This document shows, one piece after another, positions 62,784-64,000 of a DNA stretch of 64,000 nt. The notes under the pieces were generated by a model. That model saw nothing but the letters and a program-made list of their open reading frames with translations. It was not told where the DNA came from and made no database searches. Position 1 is the first letter of the stretch. Each line of letters begins with the position of its first letter. Source of the stretch: Corynebacterium pilosum DSM 20521 = CIP 103422 (GTDB lineage Bacteria; Actinomycetota; Actinomycetes; Mycobacteriales; Mycobacteriaceae); contig NZ_KB892438.1 in NCBI RefSeq assembly GCF_000373805.1, positions 28,788-92,787 of the forward strand. The letters run 5' to 3'. The translations under genes and the position numbers were made by a program.

Positions 62784-63955
62784 TACTGAACATCCTCACC
62801 CAAGGTTAGTTCTTGAAACCAGAGCCCCTCTTGTTTGAGCAGATCTGCGTATTCCATGCCAAGGTAAGCCCTAAAGACCTCGTCAACAATCTGTTTCATC
62901 TCCACATCCGCAAAACGCTCGGGATAGACCACTTTGCCAACGTAATATGTGTTCGCGACAGCCATCTCATGGTTTAGTGCGTGCCAAATGAACGACGGTT
63001 GAGAATACACCCGCCCCTCTTTCACGGCAGTCAGGCTGTCGAAAAATTCTGGGTTGTTTGCGTAGTCCTCGTTGACAAGATCCATGTTCGCTGGGTTGAG
63101 GAAGATGAAGTCTGGGTCCCACTCAGGAACTTTCTCAAGGTCCGCTTGGAACGGCCCATCCTGACCTGTTTCGTCGACAACATTAATCACTTTTACCGTG
63201 TCGAACGGCATATAGTGTGCCCTGGTACCTGCAAACCCGTGCGCGCCTCGGAAGCTTACGGCACCTGTATATGCGGTCTTAACTTCATCTTCGGAAAGAT
63301 CCGCCACCCGTCCGGTCAGGTCTTTTTCCCATTCTTGGATTTTGTCAACAAGAGCTTGGGACTGCTCCTCGGTGCCGAGAAGCTCGCCAAGCAAGAGAAT
63401 CATTTCCGCATTAACTTCAGAAAATGCGGAGTAGTCAGGGGCCGGGTCTGACACTGCGATAACTGGAACACCGGTCCGGTCTTGGATCTGATCGAGCATA
63501 GCGGGATCTGACCAGGTGGTCACCATAAGGTCAGGGTCTACCTCGATGAGAGATTCTTCGTAAGTTGTCTGTGCAGGGCCGCCCGGTCCGGTGACAGGAA
63601 GGTCTTCAAATATCTCTCGCCCCGCGTACTTATATGGTGCGCCCACATCAGGGCCTTGGTCCGTTTCGGTCACTGCCACGATTTTGTCCAGTCCACCAGC
63701 GTAAATAACATTCCGCGCCGCACTACCTTGCGTGGCCACCGTTTCCACTCGAGCGGGAACCTCAACTTCACGCCCTAATGAATCTGTCACGGTCCGGAGT
63801 GCATCATTACTGGATGATGCGGTCGATTCCATAGAAACTTCGACGCCCGACGCGCTATTTCCTACCGCGCCAGACGGTTCCTCCGAGGTCGAACACGCGC
63901 TAGTCAAAATTACAGCAGCTGCTGCACACAGGGCTGCGATCCTCTTCCTTCCCAT
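62783..63955 (-). CDS. ABC transporter substrate-binding lipoprotein, copy 1
   Basis: A 390-residue lipoprotein, first gene of the ABC operon. Lipobox ILTSACST (Cys about residue 21), Ser/Glu linker, then the binding fold starting VTDSLGREVEVPA, which matches copy 2 for almost the whole length. ATG 63955 is preferred over ATG 63970 because GGAG lies 9 nt upstream of it. A GATAAT box lies further upstream at about 63980-63985. No DtxR-like box (TTAGGTTAGSCTAACCTAA) is visible in the short upstream part within the window. Confidence 0.88.
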   Translation of the reverse strand: MGRKRIAALCAAAAVILTSACSTSEEPSGAVGNSASGVEVSMESTASSSNDALRTVTDSLGREVEVPARVETVATQGSAARNVIYAGGLDKIVAVTETDQGPDVGAPYKYAGREIFEDLPVTGPGGPAQTTYEESLIEVDPDLMVTTWSDPAMLDQIQDRTGVPVIAVSDPAPDYSAFSEVNAEMILLLGELLGTEEQSQALVDKIQEWEKDLTGRVADLSEDEVKTAYTGAVSFRGAHGFAGTRAHYMPFDTVKVINVVDETGQDGPFQADLEKVPEWDPDFIFLNPANMDLVNEDYANNPEFFDSLTAVKEGRVYSQPSFIWHALNHEMAVANTYYVGKVVYPERFADVEMKQIVDEVFRAYLGMEYADLLKQEGLWFQELTLGEDVQ

Positions 63956-64000
63956 CACAATCAGCTCCATTGCGTTGAAAGCACATTATCTATCATTCAA

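Noticed and set aside
63956..64000. DtxR or Zur operator upstream of the ABC operon
   Set aside because: Only 45 bp are available; a TTGAA...TTCAA pair is present, but no match to a known consensus.

Overview
The window is a 64 kb piece of a Corynebacterium chromosome. The evidence is a mycothiol enzyme (mycothione reductase), Mqo, a SepIVA-type division protein, a DUF2631 membrane protein, a non-mevalonate isoprenoid block beside a Rip1-type protease, and a gene order typical of corynebacteria and mycobacteria. Base composition is moderately high in GC by eye. The species was not identified. I saw no tRNA, rRNA, CRISPR array, phage or complete insertion sequence.

Layout. (1) 1-5.7 kb: start of a VOC/PhnB-like gene, mqo, an alpha/beta hydrolase, mtr, and two tandem small exported proteins. 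(2) 5.7-12.1 kb, minus strand: dxr, rip1-like protease, ispG, penicillin-binding lipoprotein, map. (3) 12.3-21.8 kb: DUF2631 protein, rlmN, LapA-like protein, cdsA, frr, then an SGNH acyltransferase and an amidase sitting between frr and pyrH, then pyrH, tsf, rpsB. (4) 22.1-28.9 kb: M23-like protein, xerC, dprA, comM, yraN, DUF2469, rnhB, lepB, rplS. (5) 28.9-34.7 kb: tex, trmD with an extra C-terminal domain, a DUF4232 lipoprotein, rimM, a Nudix protein, rpsP. (6) 35-37.6 kb: an SGNH acyltransferase followed by the decayed remains of a second copy. (7) 37.7-50.6 kb: ffh, ftsY, a DUF222/HNH protein, smc, acyP, an alanine/sodium symporter, mutM, rnc, a DUF177 protein and sepIVA. (8) 50.6-58.8 kb: gdhA, glycerate kinase, a small unknown, a GalT-like DUF4921 protein, an M20 amidohydrolase and glgP. 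(9) 58.8-64 kb: a compact metal or metallophore ABC operon with two paralogous binding lipoproteins, one permease, one ATPase and a methyltransferase.

The genes are mostly housekeeping: SRP targeting (ffh, ftsY, lepB), ribosome and tRNA work (rpsB, tsf, frr, rpsP, rimM, trmD, rplS, rlmN), isoprenoid and phospholipid synthesis (dxr, ispG, cdsA), chromosome handling (smc, xerC, rnhB, mutM) and DNA uptake/processing factors (dprA, comM). Accessory genes have entered normally tight operons (frr-pyrH; rpsP-rimM-trmD).

The most unusual signal is not a gene. A short gapped motif, TCGTCGNNAAGC, usually followed by G, occurs about 42 times on the two strands, in genes and between them, where about 0.15 copies are expected by chance. 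A second dispersed element, the 16-bp palindrome TTCTGCAGCTGCAGAA, occurs six times exactly and twice as near copies. Many first genes of operons also carry a TANNNT box 6-7 nt before the start codon, which suggests leaderless transcripts.
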